This document shows, piece after piece, positions 44,385 to 54,426 of a stretch of DNA of 64,000 bases. Under the pieces are notes generated by a model. It ran no database searches. It had not been told where the DNA came from and saw only the letters and a list, made by a program, of their open reading frames with translations. The stretch's first letter is position 1. The number at the start of each line of letters is the position of its first letter. The stretch comes from an uncultured Aquimarina sp. GTDB lineage: Bacteria; Bacteroidota; Bacteroidia; Flavobacteriales; Flavobacteriaceae. The stretch is from positions 405,735 to 469,734 of the forward strand of contig CANMLW010000002.1 in NCBI GenBank assembly GCA_947498705.1, read 5' to 3'. The position numbers and the translations under genes were made by a program.

Positions 44385-47309
44385 TTATTTGGCAACACAT
44401 GATACTATTGCTTCCCAACCTGCGGTTGGATATTGACTATCTGATACAAACTTGAAGGTTAAACTACCACTGGCATTGTTTGCTATAATGGTTCCTGGAG
44501 AGTTGTAGCTACAGTATTTGCCGATCAATTGGGCTGTAGTGTCTGTACCGTCATAAATTTCGAGATAATCATACTCACAAGTTTCAGCATATTCCATTTT
44601 AAACTTCTTAAAATCTACTTTAACTTTACTATTCTCAAATTTTGGAGAAATGGTAGTAGTGTGATCTTCTTGGTTTTTATAGTTTCCTATATCACCAGAA
44701 TCGTAAAAAATACCAGAACAGGCTTCTACTATCTTAACTTCACCAGCAATGATATTGTCTTCTATGGTAATGTAATTTGATTTGGTTTTGGACATGGTAT
44801 TTCCTTTAGAATCTGTTACGGTAAGGGTAACATCATATTTCCCTACTTTTTCATAAAATACTTTAGGAGGAAATTGTCCATTATAACTACTTGGTATTCC
44901 TTCTGGAAAAGACCATTTCCAGCTGGTAATTTGCCCACCGTCAAGTGACTTGGATTCATCAACGATTTGACTTCCTTCGTTAACTTTTACTTTGATATCG
45001 TCACTATTAAAATCGGCAATTAGCTTTTTATTTACAGCAACATTAGAACGCCAAAGACCTCGGCCAAAGGTAGCCGCAGTAATGGTATTAGATGCTTCAT
45101 GAATCTCTAATTCATTTACAATAACGTTAGGCATGTTTGTCATAAACGGTTTCCAGTCGGTTTCTGTATCATCTATATAATAAGCACCTACATCCATTCC
45201 TACGTATAATCCATTTTCTGGGATATCATGATATAAAACACAATTTGCAGGGATATTTGGTAAGCTTCCTGAAACATTTTTCCATGTTTGCCCTCCGTTT
45301 TCTGTAGTAAACACTTTATTACCACTAGAATAACCCGATAAAGAAATCGCTACTTTTTCTGGGTTCGAAGGATGCACAGCTATATACGTAATTACTCGAT
45401 TTGGTAAACCATTAGAGACATTGATCCAGTTGGCTCCACCATCTTTGGTCATATGTATTTTGTTATCCTTAGAAGCATAAATATAATTAGAGTTTGATGG
45501 TGCCAATCCTATAGATCGTAATGTTCCTAACCCAAGATTAGAAATGGTAGACCAGGTTTTCATACCGTCTGTTGTTCTTACAACTTCAGAAAGTCCGGCT
45601 ACCAATACATCAGGATCGTTATGATCCATTTCATAAGGAACTACCCAGGCTCCGCCACCAGGATTAGTAATGCTTACATCCCCATTTTTTTCTCCACCGT
45701 TTAAAGATTTATGCCAAGATTGTCCTTGTTGTATAATACCGTATACGGTATTGTTATCTTTCCAGTTAAAGATTAGGTTACCTCCATCGGCACCTAACCA
45801 TTCATGCCATCTTCCTTTAGAAAAAATACTACTACCGTTGTCTTGTGTTCCTCCACCATATACGTTATGGTCTGTTTTTGAAACTCCTAATCTATAAAAT
45901 TGTCGATTACCTAAACCTTCAGAAATATTCTCGAAAGTTTTTCCTTTGTCAGTAGAGGTAACTATTAATCCATCATTTCCGATGTATAATTTTCCGTCGA
46001 TATATTGCATATCATGAATATCGGGATGAATATAGTTGGTTTTGTTTCCTAGAATCCATTCAGAGGTTCTTTCCCAGTTTACTCCACCGTCCATTGATCT
46101 CCAGGTAACAATACCTCCAAAATGTACTTCATTTGCATCTTTATCAGATACCGTAATTGCCAAATCATACCATGCTTGTGATTTACCATCATTTGGCTCA
46201 TATCCAAACATGTCTGGTGTACTACTACTATTTACTTTGGTAAAAGATGCACCACTATTGGTAGATCGGTATACACCACCCATGGCATTACCATTTGCAG
46301 TGGTAGAGATAACATATACATAATTAGGATTTGCAGGAGTTACGGCCAGTACAGATCTTCTTGCTTTGGGAGCAGAGCTAATTTCTGTAAATGTTTGCCC
46401 TCCGTTAGTCGATCTATGAATACGACCACTTTTATTATCATACCCATAAATTGTATTTGGATCGTTGGGTTTAAGCTCAAAATCTCTTAAGTAAAGATTA
46501 TTTAGTTTTTCCCAATTGGTACCTCCGTTAGATGATCTGTAAAATCCATCGGTAGACGATGCATATAGTACAGAGGAATTATTAGGATTAATAATTATTT
46601 TACTGATTTGCTTTCTACTAATAACATCAGAAGTTAATCCTGTATTACTCCAGTTTTTACCACCATCGGTAGATTTTAATACTCCAATACTATAGGTATA
46701 TCCTCCATCAACATCACCTGTAGCAATATATAAAGTATTTGGATTTGCGGGATCTATGGCTACCCAAGATACTCCAAGTACAGGGAGATTATCTGTTAGT
46801 GGTTGCCAATCTCCGTTTTTACCACCAGAAGTTGTTTTCCATAAACCTCCGGCCGGGGTTCCTAAATAAATAATATCTCTATTTGTTGGATGAACCGCAA
46901 TAGAGTTTACTCTACCTAATCCAGGAGCCCAATGCCCTGTAATATCTGCTGCTGTTCTAGGTCCTAATTCTTTCCAGTTACTTACAGCTGTCTTTTGTTG
47001 TCCTTTGCTTCTTTGTCTGTATCGTCGTTGAAATTTTGAAGCTTCTTTCCATGCAATTCCAGGATCTGTTCGTTCTCCCGTAGGATACGTTCTTTCATAC
47101 ATATGATGTTGCCATCTCATGAATTGCTTATATCCTGTTCCTTTTTTATCTTCCTTAAATTGAAAATAGTTATTAAATTCTTTTTGGACTTCTTTAAAAT
47201 TTTTATTTGGGTCCTCCATTAATTTACTCCAGGATTCTTGTTGTTGAGCATATGTGCCCGAGGAAATTAATAGTAAAAAGAGGAAAATAAATCTGTTCTT
47301 TTTTTCCAT
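44385..47309 (-). CDS. Secreted BNR/VPS10-like propeller protein with PKD and CUB domains
   Basis: The frame is open from 47426, but MEKKNRFIFLFLLLISSGTY from ATG 47309 is a clear signal peptide, giving about 974 residues. A long region of BNR/sortilin-like repeats (STDGGKNW, TENGGQTWKNVS; about 110-740) predicts one or two beta-propellers as in sialidase-like and Vps10-like proteins. A PKD domain (about 764-847) and a C-terminal CUB domain (about 860-974; EYDYLEIYDG, SLTFKFVSD) follow. No type A sorting domain is visible, unlike its downstream neighbour. Catalytic sialidase residues (RIP motif) are not evident, so I do not call an enzyme. Confidence 0.88.
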   Translation of the reverse strand: MEKKNRFIFLFLLLISSGTYAQQQESWSKLMEDPNKNFKEVQKEFNNYFQFKEDKKGTGYKQFMRWQHHMYERTYPTGERTDPGIAWKEASKFQRRYRQRSKGQQKTAVSNWKELGPRTAADITGHWAPGLGRVNSIAVHPTNRDIIYLGTPAGGLWKTTSGGKNGDWQPLTDNLPVLGVSWVAIDPANPNTLYIATGDVDGGYTYSIGVLKSTDGGKNWSNTGLTSDVISRKQISKIIINPNNSSVLYASSTDGFYRSSNGGTNWEKLNNLYLRDFELKPNDPNTIYGYDNKSGRIHRSTNGGQTFTEISSAPKARRSVLAVTPANPNYVYVISTTANGNAMGGVYRSTNSGASFTKVNSSSTPDMFGYEPNDGKSQAWYDLAITVSDKDANEVHFGGIVTWRSMDGGVNWERTSEWILGNKTNYIHPDIHDMQYIDGKLYIGNDGLIVTSTDKGKTFENISEGLGNRQFYRLGVSKTDHNVYGGGTQDNGSSIFSKGRWHEWLGADGGNLIFNWKDNNTVYGIIQQGQSWHKSLNGGEKNGDVSITNPGGGAWVVPYEMDHNDPDVLVAGLSEVVRTTDGMKTWSTISNLGLGTLRSIGLAPSNSNYIYASKDNKIHMTKDGGANWINVSNGLPNRVITYIAVHPSNPEKVAISLSGYSSGNKVFTTENGGQTWKNVSGSLPNIPANCVLYHDIPENGLYVGMDVGAYYIDDTETDWKPFMTNMPNVIVNELEIHEASNTITAATFGRGLWRSNVAVNKKLIADFNSDDIKVKVNEGSQIVDESKSLDGGQITSWKWSFPEGIPSSYNGQFPPKVFYEKVGKYDVTLTVTDSKGNTMSKTKSNYITIEDNIIAGEVKIVEACSGIFYDSGDIGNYKNQEDHTTTISPKFENSKVKVDFKKFKMEYAETCEYDYLEIYDGTDTTAQLIGKYCSYNSPGTIIANNASGSLTFKFVSDSQYPTAGWEAIVSCVAK

Positions 47310-48035
47310 GTGTTGAGTTTTAAATTTACTGTGTCGTAAATGTGTTTTAAATAATTTTAATTCTCTTGTTGCAATAGTTTTTTTTAAATTATGGAGTGTG
47401 AAATCCAAAATATATTGTATATGCAAAGCATACCATATACCATATTAGATATAGCGTTATATGCTTTTGTTATCGTAAGCCAGATAGTAAAAAAGTTGGG
47501 AAGTAAATCTTTTTATCTAGGATTGTCGTAATAAGCTACTAAACTTGTGTATTATATCTTTCCAAAAATTTATTTAATATGCTTATTGCATTTTTCTAAC
47601 ACTTGGTAACGTGAATTTGCAGGTTAATTATGTGTAAGAGATTACTTTATAAAGTATACTTAATAAATCTGGAGCTAACTTTTTAATATAAAAGCCTGAA
47701 GCCTTATTTTTTTAAAAAGCAATTAAATATTAATACATGTTGAATAGTTTAGTAGAGTTGATAAATGAGCGTAAGTTTCCATGTCATAGTTATAAGTTGA
47801 GTTAGAATTTAATGTAGTGCTTTAAACGAAACATGTAAGTTTATATTATAGCACTGTAGAATATTTTAATGTTAAAATATTATTAATGATTTTATGTACA
47901 TAGATAGTTAATGTCTTTGATATAAAATCAAACCGGTATAAGACTTTGTTACAAGTGTTTATGTGCGTTTTCAAAAGTAAACATTATAATTTGTTATTAA
48001 GCTGGTAGGCCTACCAGTAAATAACGAAGTACTTC
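47310..48035. other. AT-rich intergenic region without a recognised gene
   Basis: About 725 bases, very AT-rich, with only short open frames. It must hold the promoter of the reverse-strand 47309 gene, but no perfect TAnnTTTG was identified. At its right end a perfect 16-bp palindrome, CTGGTAGGCCTACCAG (48002-48017), lies 18 bases behind the phosphopantetheinyl transferase stop, without a T-run. Confidence 0.6.
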
Positions 48036-48686
48036 TTAAAACTCTTTTTCATATGGTAAGGCATATACACATGTAAAACCTTCAAATTCTATAAATGCCA
48101 AATCATAATGACTTATTACCTCATTATAATTAATTGCGCCATAGATAAAGGGATGGGTGAGATCAAAAGGAGAAATGTAAATATGTTGAAGAAAACTCAG
48201 ACCTGCGGTAGCATATAGCTTGTAAAGAGATTCTTTGGCTCCCCATAGTATGGTTAGTGCACGAGTTTTGTCTTGATGTTGATTTTCGTTTTCTAAAGAC
48301 TCATTTTCGAACTCATTTACAAATTTATGTGCAATGGTGTGAATTTTTTCTCGTTGTTTCTCGATATCAATTCCAACAGGTTTATTGCTAATGATGATTC
48401 CGGAAAATTGATAAGAATGGGTGATAGAAATGTGCTTTCCGTCTTTTAAATAAGGTTTTCCAAATTCATCGTAATACAAATCATGATCCGTATAATTAGC
48501 GGCAACTAATAAATGTCGAATGCTCATAAACCCTCTTTTGTGCATATCAGATTTCATATTATCAACTCTATTTTGACAATGTTCTGTTAGCTCAATTCCT
48601 TCACAAAGGGAATCATAAGATTCTTCGATCTTCCAAATCAATAAGTTAGTATTTGAATCTATTGTTATAGTTTTGTAAAGAGGCAT
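48036..48686 (-). CDS. 4'-phosphopantetheinyl transferase (Sfp/HetI-type)
   Basis: A 216-residue cytoplasmic enzyme that moves the 4'-phosphopantetheine group from CoA to a serine of carrier proteins. Family motifs visible: GKPYL (76-80), SITHS (87-91), VGIDIE with the magnesium ligands D107 and E109 (104-109), and WGAKESLYKL (148-157; E152 and K156). Length is normal for the Sfp group. It is divergently transcribed from ahcY, with 137 bp between the two starts. No polyketide or peptide synthetase gene is in the window, so it may serve fatty-acid ACP or distant clusters. Confidence 0.92.
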   Translation of the reverse strand: MPLYKTITIDSNTNLLIWKIEESYDSLCEGIELTEHCQNRVDNMKSDMHKRGFMSIRHLLVAANYTDHDLYYDEFGKPYLKDGKHISITHSYQFSGIIISNKPVGIDIEKQREKIHTIAHKFVNEFENESLENENQHQDKTRALTILWGAKESLYKLYATAGLSFLQHIYISPFDLTHPFIYGAINYNEVISHYDLAFIEFEGFTCVYALPYEKEF

Positions 48687-48708
48687 TTATAGTGTTAAAG
48701 TTATTATG

Positions 48709-48797
48709 TACCTTTGCAAACCGAAAAACAGAAAATAACTTTCTAATTTTCGGAGGACGAATTTAGAACAATTTGGTGCCAAATACTAAAAAGCACC
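48709..48797 (+). promoter_or_regulatory. ahcY promoter and structured leader
   Basis: TACCTTTG (48709-48716) matches the -7 element TAnnTTTG. The leader then has CCGAAAA (48721-48727) pairing with TTTTCGG (48747-48753), and GGTGC (48775-48779) pairing with GCACC (48793-48797) across CTAAAAA. ATTTAG (48760-48765) could pair with the CAAAT between them, giving an H-type pseudoknot layout. It does not match the SAM-II consensus well (no AUUGC box). A metabolite-sensing role is inference from structure and gene context. Confidence 0.4.
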
Positions 48798-48823
48798 TCA
48801 TAAACATAAAAATATAGACCACT

Positions 48824-50140
48824 ATGAGTACCAAAACTGTACCTTATGTTCCTTACAAAGTGAAAGATATTTCATTAGCTGCTTGGGGAAGAAAAGAAAT
48901 CGAACTAGCCGAAGCAGAAATGCCAGGGCTTATGTCGCTTCGCGAAGAATATAAAGATGAGCAACCGCTTAAAGGAGCTCGTATCGCTGGGTGTTTGCAT
49001 ATGACTATACAGACTGCGGTACTTATCGAAACTTTATTAGCGCTTGGAGCAGAAGTTACTTGGAGTTCTTGTAATATTTTCTCTACTCAGGATCAGGCAG
49101 CAGCAGCAATAGCAGATGCAGGAATTCCTGTTTATGCCTGGAAAGGGATGAATGAAGAAGAGTTTGACTGGTGTATCGAGCAAACTTTATTTTTTGGAGA
49201 AGAAAGAAAACCATTAAATATGATTCTTGATGATGGAGGAGATCTAACAAATATGGTATTAGATAGATATCCAGAATTGGTAGATGATATCAAAGGATTG
49301 TCTGAAGAAACTACTACAGGAGTTCACCGTTTATACGAGAGAATGAAAAACGGAACTTTGCCAATGCCGGCTATTAACGTAAATGATTCTGTTACCAAAT
49401 CAAAGTTTGATAATAAATATGGTTGTAAAGAAAGTGCTGTAGATGCCATTCGTCGTGCTACAGATACGATGCTTGCTGGTAAACGTGTGGTAGTTTGTGG
49501 ATATGGAGATGTTGGTAAAGGTACTGCTGCATCTTTTAGAGGAGCAGGTTCTATCGTAACTGTTACCGAAATTGATCCAATTTGTGCTTTACAAGCTGCT
49601 ATGGATGGTTTTGAAGTGAAGAGATTAGAAACTGTAGTGGGAAATGCCGATGTAATAATTACCACGACAGGAAATAAAGATATTGTACAAGGACAGCACT
49701 TTAAAGCACTTAAAGATAAAGCCATTGTTTGTAATATTGGTCATTTTGATAATGAGATTGATATGGCATGGTTAAACGATAATTACGGAGATACAAGAGA
49801 CGAAATTAAACCTCAAGTAGATAAGTATACTGTTGATGGTAAGGATATTATCATCCTTGCAGAAGGTCGTTTGGTAAACTTAGGTTGTGCTACAGGACAC
49901 CCAAGCTTTGTAATGAGTAATTCTTTTACAAACCAAACATTAGCTCAAATCGAACTTTGGAACAATTCTGAAAACTATAAGAATGAAGTTTATATGCTAC
50001 CTAAGCATTTGGACGAAAAAGTCGCAAAACTGCATTTAGCACGTTTGGGAGTAGAGTTAGAAACATTAAGACCAGAACAAGCAGAATATATTGGTGTTAC
50101 TGTAGAAGGGCCGTTCAAACCAGAATATTACAGATACTAA
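48824..50140 (+). CDS. ahcY: S-adenosylhomocysteine hydrolase
   Basis: A 438-residue cytoplasmic NAD-dependent enzyme that splits S-adenosylhomocysteine into adenosine and homocysteine, closing the methylation cycle. Seen: the substrate-binding half with [14 protein letters not shown] and [11 protein letters not shown], the Rossmann motif [28 protein letters not shown], and the canonical C-terminal KPEYYRY end that closes over NAD in the tetramer. Length is typical. It is a single-gene transcript by layout: own promoter and leader upstream, a strong terminator at 50161. Confidence 0.98.
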   Translation: MSTKTVPYVPYKVKDISLAAWGRKEIELAEAEMPGLMSLREEYKDEQPLKGARIAGCLHMTIQTAVLIETLLALGAEVTWSSCNIFSTQDQAAAAIADAGIPVYAWKGMNEEEFDWCIEQTLFFGEERKPLNMILDDGGDLTNMVLDRYPELVDDIKGLSEETTTGVHRLYERMKNGTLPMPAINVNDSVTKSKFDNKYGCKESAVDAIRRATDTMLAGKRVVVCGYGDVGKGTAASFRGAGSIVTVTEIDPICALQAAMDGFEVKRLETVVGNADVIITTTGNKDIVQGQHFKALKDKAIVCNIGHFDNEIDMAWLNDNYGDTRDEIKPQVDKYTVDGKDIIILAEGRLVNLGCATGHPSFVMSNSFTNQTLAQIELWNNSENYKNEVYMLPKHLDEKVAKLHLARLGVELETLRPEQAEYIGVTVEGPFKPEYYRY

Positions 50141-50160
50141 TAAAAATAGTACAGATTATA

Positions 50161-50196
50161 AAAAAGCCCTGATTATTTTTTAATCAGGGCTTTTTT
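50161..50196 (+). terminator. Rho-independent terminator of ahcY
   Basis: AAAAAGCCCTGATTA-TTTTT-TAATCAGGGCTTTTTT, a 15-bp perfect stem. It can also serve the convergent phytase gene ending at 50230. Confidence 0.92.
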
Positions 50197-50229
50197 GTAT
50201 CCTTATATTTTATACACTTTCTAAGAAAA

Positions 50230-51237
50230 CTAAAGATCTAATTTTTCAAGATCATAAAAATAGAAATCACGTTCTTCATTCATTGCTACAAAAAGACCGC
50301 TTTTAAATTTAGTATTTAAAGGAACGGTTACTACATCACATCCATCGGTTTCTGTAGTTCCTAAATTAACAGCTTTTATAAAGTTGTTTTCTTTTCTCGA
50401 AAAAATATTAAACTGCCCTTTTTGCTGGTCAGAAACAATTAGAACCCCTTGGCCGTTTGGTTTTTTGGTGATTGCAATTCCTTCGATATCATCCTTGAAG
50501 TATTCTCCCCCAAAAAAAGCTAGTTCTTTATTTCCTTTGGCTGGATCTGCATAATATTTCCTAATTCCTACACCTTCGTCTGCATAGTACACAAACCCTA
50601 ATTCATCGTCTACCGCTATGGCTTCAATTTCTTTTTCTCCACTAAATTTTCCAAATCGTCTCACTAATTTGGAGGTAACTCCTGTACTATCACTACTAAG
50701 CGTGTATTGATATAAGTATTGATCTTTAGGCCCTATCTTTCTGCTAACAATAGCCGAAACATTTTGATTCGAAGGGTTTTTATACACGCTTACTCCCATA
50801 GGTCTTCTTAATTCCAAATCGGTTTCGTCTTCAAACACAGGAAATCCTCCGTTATCTAAAGGTTTCATGTCAGGAACAGAAAAAACACGAATTCGATTTC
50901 TCTCTCTTTCTGTAAAAACAATAATATCGGTTGTGGTAGAATCGTCTAGTTTAAAGCCGTACTCAAGGTCAATATTGTTAGGATATTTAATGTTTTTAAT
51001 CACCTTTTTTGGGATTATTTTTCCTTGTAGATTAAAAGCATAAATGGCTCCGTTAGTATCTTTATCAGTACCAAAAATGATACTTTTTGATGGGTTTGTT
51101 GGGTGAATCCAAATTGCCGGGTCATCGGTATCATGAGGTACTTTTTCTGAAATAATATCAGGGTCAATAGGAGGCAATTTTTTATCGCATGAAATCAATG
51201 TGATAAGGGTAAATAATGCTAATATGTTTTTTTTCAT
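50230..51237 (-). CDS. Beta-propeller phytase, predicted lipoprotein
   Basis: 335 residues with lipobox LISC (Cys17). The mature part matches the beta-propeller (3-)phytase family: DTDDPAIWIHPTNPSKSIIFG near the N terminus, then blades with acidic residues expected to bind calcium (YPNNIDLEYGF, EKEIEAIAVDDELGFVYYAD, DIEGIAI). Members release phosphate from phytate (inositol hexakisphosphate). The lipid anchor places it in the outer membrane or periplasm. It lies about 135 bp behind the TonB-dependent receptor gene on the same strand, which supports a phosphate or phytate scavenging unit. Confidence 0.88.
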   Translation of the reverse strand: MKKNILALFTLITLISCDKKLPPIDPDIISEKVPHDTDDPAIWIHPTNPSKSIIFGTDKDTNGAIYAFNLQGKIIPKKVIKNIKYPNNIDLEYGFKLDDSTTTDIIVFTERERNRIRVFSVPDMKPLDNGGFPVFEDETDLELRRPMGVSVYKNPSNQNVSAIVSRKIGPKDQYLYQYTLSSDSTGVTSKLVRRFGKFSGEKEIEAIAVDDELGFVYYADEGVGIRKYYADPAKGNKELAFFGGEYFKDDIEGIAITKKPNGQGVLIVSDQQKGQFNIFSRKENNFIKAVNLGTTETDGCDVVTVPLNTKFKSGLFVAMNEERDFYFYDLEKLDL

Positions 51238-51373
51238 TTGTTAGAGTTATATGATGTTGGGTGTAGTTAATCTTTTAAAAACGTGAGCCGAAATAAAGAT
51301 TTTGAATGAAAACATCTTGTTGTTTTCTTATGTCAAACTCACGCTTTTAAAAGAAGATGTTGAGTGTGTGTTG

Positions 51374-54244
51374 TTATTTATTTTTAAATAAGTCGTATTT
51401 CAAGCCAAAAGTTAGTCTTCTTTCATAGTATTCTGCTTGCATGGTGCGCTCAGAAATACCTTGATAAAAACGTAACGGTTGGTTGGTAATGTTGTTAAGA
51501 TCTGCGTAGATACTTAGATTTTTTGTAACCGCATAACTAGCGTTTAGATCCAAAAAGAATTGTTGGTCATAGTAACGATCTTCAAAACTGTTTCCGCCCA
51601 CTTCGTCGATATAGGCATCAGAAAAGTTTGCAGATAATCGCAAGCTAAATTTTTCATCGTTGTAACCTAATGAACCATTAAACATATGCGGTGCTGTATT
51701 AGGTAGATCCAGATCTTCTCTTTCGTCTCCATCTTCATTACGAATACCGTCTGCATTAGAAGTTAGGTAGGTATAATTAAGATAAAGACTTAGGTTTTTG
51801 GCAAATCCTGGTAAAAAATCCAGCTGACGCTGAAAAGCTACTTCTGCTCCTAAAATAGAGGCATTATCACCATTTAATGGTTGAAAAATGTCAAATCCAC
51901 TGGTGTTAGGACCATATGTATTATCAGAAGTTTCTCCTTTAAAAGTATAGATGAAGTCGTTTATGTTTTTATAAAACAAACCTCCAGAAATAATCCCTAC
52001 AGAAGAGAAATAATGCTCAGCCATCAGATCAAAGTTCATCGAGGTGGTTGGATCAAGATTAGGATTTCCTGCAAAAATTTCTTCATCTCCAGATACAACA
52101 TCTAACGATGGTACCAAATCAACATAATTTGGGCGTGCTAATGTATTGGTCCATGCAAACCTAAAAATAGTCTGATTAGATAGGTTGTATTTGAAATGAA
52201 CTCCTGGTAAAACATTGGTATATGATTTTTCTTCGCTAACTTCTCCTGTTTTTGTTTCTTCATCCAGGATACTGTTACCAGTTGCTTTGATAGTAGTGTG
52301 CTCTATTCTTGCACCTACCAAAATGCTAAACTTGTCTGATAATTTTTGATTAGCCATCACATATCCTGCATAAACGTCTTCTTCTACATTAAAGTTAGCT
52401 CTAAGAAACTCGTCGGGTACAGATTCTCCATTGGTAAGATTGAGGTCTCCCAGCCAGTTTTGATCAGCAAAGTCACCTATTTGATATTGGCTACCGGCCA
52501 GAAAATCGGTATTGGTATAATTTCTTACCGTTGCATCTGATAATGTAGGGAAGCTATCTTCAAAATCAAACTCGAAAAAGTTATTGTCTCTTAGTTTGCT
52601 TTTTAAACGACCTCGCGCTCCTAATTTTAGGGTTCCATCACCATTCCCAAAAAAATCAGATGGGATCTCTACATTAATTGAGAAGTTAATATCTTCTTCT
52701 TCTGTATATTTGTTTTCTTCGGTGATTTCGCCATATTCAAAATTAGAAAGATCGTTTGCTTCTGCCGCATCTACAGGAGTATAGATAGGAAATTCTGGAT
52801 CAGAATTATCATTATTGATGATGTATTCTGATTCGAATTCTGCGTAGCGTTCATTCAATCGTTCCTCTGATGCTTTAGAATAAGATGTCATCCAATCCAG
52901 CTTTATGTTTCCGAATAGATGATTTCCTCCTAAATTATTATTTTGCATGCGTTGATCTTCTAATCGTGTATTTTTATTACGATTATTATTAATCCCTCCT
53001 TTAGTTTGGCGTTTTACTTCTATAGGAAAACGAGTCAGGTTTCCGTTAGCTACTGTAAAGTCATCTGCACCTATATCTTCACTATCCAGAATTTCATAAT
53101 CCAAACGAAATCTATTTTCGCGATCATCTCTCCAGTTATACATCGTTTTTAAGTAGAGATTGTGATTGCTATTAAATTGATAATCCAAATTAGCCGCAAA
53201 ACTTCGTCTGATTCGCTGTACCAGGTACTTACGAATCTGGAACTCTTTGGTATATGGGTTTACAGGAACTCCTTCAAGAACATCTTCTCCCTCTGCGTCT
53301 TGAACACCTGTGTTGTATTCGAACTCATTATCCCATTGTGCCTCAAAATTATCAGAGCCAAAATCATTGTCATTGATAGAAGCAGATAGCATCCATCCAA
53401 ATTTTTTGTTTTTGGTTCTATCTCCCACCAAAATAGACCCATTAAGAATTCTTTTGTCGGTAATGAAGTTAATACCAGATCCTGCGGTTGCAGACAACCT
53501 AAATCCTTGTGGGGCAGTTCTGGTAATTAAATTTACAGAACCACCTAAAGCATCGGCTTCCATATCGGGAGTTACGGCTTTGCTAACTTCGATTGTCTGA
53601 ATCATATCAGAAGGGATCAGATCCATTTGCACATTTCTGTTATCTCCCTCTGCAGAAGGAATTCTACTTCCATTTAGTGTTACAGAGTTTAGCTGAGGCG
53701 ATAGTCCACGAACAATGACGTTACGAGCTTCTCCCTGATCTACCTGCATGGTAATACCGGGGATTCGTTTTACGGCATCACCCACATTAGCATCGGGAAA
53801 CTTTCCTATTTGATCGGTAGAAACAACATTAGTAATGTTGATGTTATTTTTTTGTTTATTTAAGGCTCTTGCTTGTCCATTAGAAGTAAAACCTATTACA
53901 GTTACATCGTCTAATTGTTCACTTTCTGAGGTTAAAACAATGGTAATAAAAGTAGTTTTGTTTGCAGTGATTGTTACTTCTTGCTGTACATCTGTAAAAC
54001 CTAGGTATGCTATTTTTAAAGTATGATTTCCTTCTGGAATATTTACCAAAGTAAATTTTCCGTCGAAGTTAGAAATTGTTGCTTTATTAAGAGAATCTAT
54101 AAGAATAGAAGCTCCTGGCATGTAGATGCCGTTTTCATCGGTTATGATTCCTGCTACAGAACCATTTTGTGCATATAAATTACCAGAACAAATGGCAATT
54201 ATAAGCGTTACAAAAATCAATTTTAATAATCTGGATGGTTTCAT
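51374..54244 (-). CDS. TonB-dependent outer-membrane receptor
   Basis: 956 residues: a signal peptide (about 1-25, ending LYAQ), a carboxypeptidase-regulatory-like Ig domain (about 28-110; GIITDENGIYMPGASILID), a plug domain (about 130-240; VGDAVKRIPGITM, RGLSPQLNSVTLNGSRIPS, SVNLITRT) and a 22-strand-type barrel ending in an aromatic C-terminal strand (RRLTFGLKYDLF). It resembles the Xanthomonas/Caulobacter-type receptor group rather than SusC; no SusD gene is adjacent. It is followed by the phytase gene and preceded by a TPR/HTH regulator, so the substrate may be phytate, inositol phosphates or a phosphate-containing glycan (inference). Confidence 0.93.
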   Translation of the reverse strand: MKPSRLLKLIFVTLIIAICSGNLYAQNGSVAGIITDENGIYMPGASILIDSLNKATISNFDGKFTLVNIPEGNHTLKIAYLGFTDVQQEVTITANKTTFITIVLTSESEQLDDVTVIGFTSNGQARALNKQKNNINITNVVSTDQIGKFPDANVGDAVKRIPGITMQVDQGEARNVIVRGLSPQLNSVTLNGSRIPSAEGDNRNVQMDLIPSDMIQTIEVSKAVTPDMEADALGGSVNLITRTAPQGFRLSATAGSGINFITDKRILNGSILVGDRTKNKKFGWMLSASINDNDFGSDNFEAQWDNEFEYNTGVQDAEGEDVLEGVPVNPYTKEFQIRKYLVQRIRRSFAANLDYQFNSNHNLYLKTMYNWRDDRENRFRLDYEILDSEDIGADDFTVANGNLTRFPIEVKRQTKGGINNNRNKNTRLEDQRMQNNNLGGNHLFGNIKLDWMTSYSKASEERLNERYAEFESEYIINNDNSDPEFPIYTPVDAAEANDLSNFEYGEITEENKYTEEEDINFSINVEIPSDFFGNGDGTLKLGARGRLKSKLRDNNFFEFDFEDSFPTLSDATVRNYTNTDFLAGSQYQIGDFADQNWLGDLNLTNGESVPDEFLRANFNVEEDVYAGYVMANQKLSDKFSILVGARIEHTTIKATGNSILDEETKTGEVSEEKSYTNVLPGVHFKYNLSNQTIFRFAWTNTLARPNYVDLVPSLDVVSGDEEIFAGNPNLDPTTSMNFDLMAEHYFSSVGIISGGLFYKNINDFIYTFKGETSDNTYGPNTSGFDIFQPLNGDNASILGAEVAFQRQLDFLPGFAKNLSLYLNYTYLTSNADGIRNEDGDEREDLDLPNTAPHMFNGSLGYNDEKFSLRLSANFSDAYIDEVGGNSFEDRYYDQQFFLDLNASYAVTKNLSIYADLNNITNQPLRFYQGISERTMQAEYYERRLTFGLKYDLFKNK

Positions 54245-54426
54245 TTACGTGAGTTTAAAAATCAATTCAAAACTATGCAAGTATCAGAAAATAAGGGTTA
54301 AGCGTAAAGCAACAAAGGGTAAACAATCGACTGTAGTAGTGTAAACAATAAGGCAACAATTATGATTTATTTACATTACAATAACACTTACAAAAAGAAC
54401 TCGTTAAAAAATAGGATTGAGTACTT

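Noticed and set aside
44385..47309. Sialidase activity for the BNR protein
   Set aside because: The repeats are Asp-box-like, but the catalytic arginine triad and RIP motif were not found; such repeats also occur in non-enzymatic Vps10-like proteins.
48002..48017. Palindrome CTGGTAGGCCTACCAG as terminator
   Set aside because: It has no T-run on either strand and no loop; it may be an operator or chance.
48755..48797. SAM-II riboswitch call for the ahcY leader
   Set aside because: The topology is suggestive, but the conserved AUUGC and AGCUAAAAAG boxes are not properly present, so no class is assigned.
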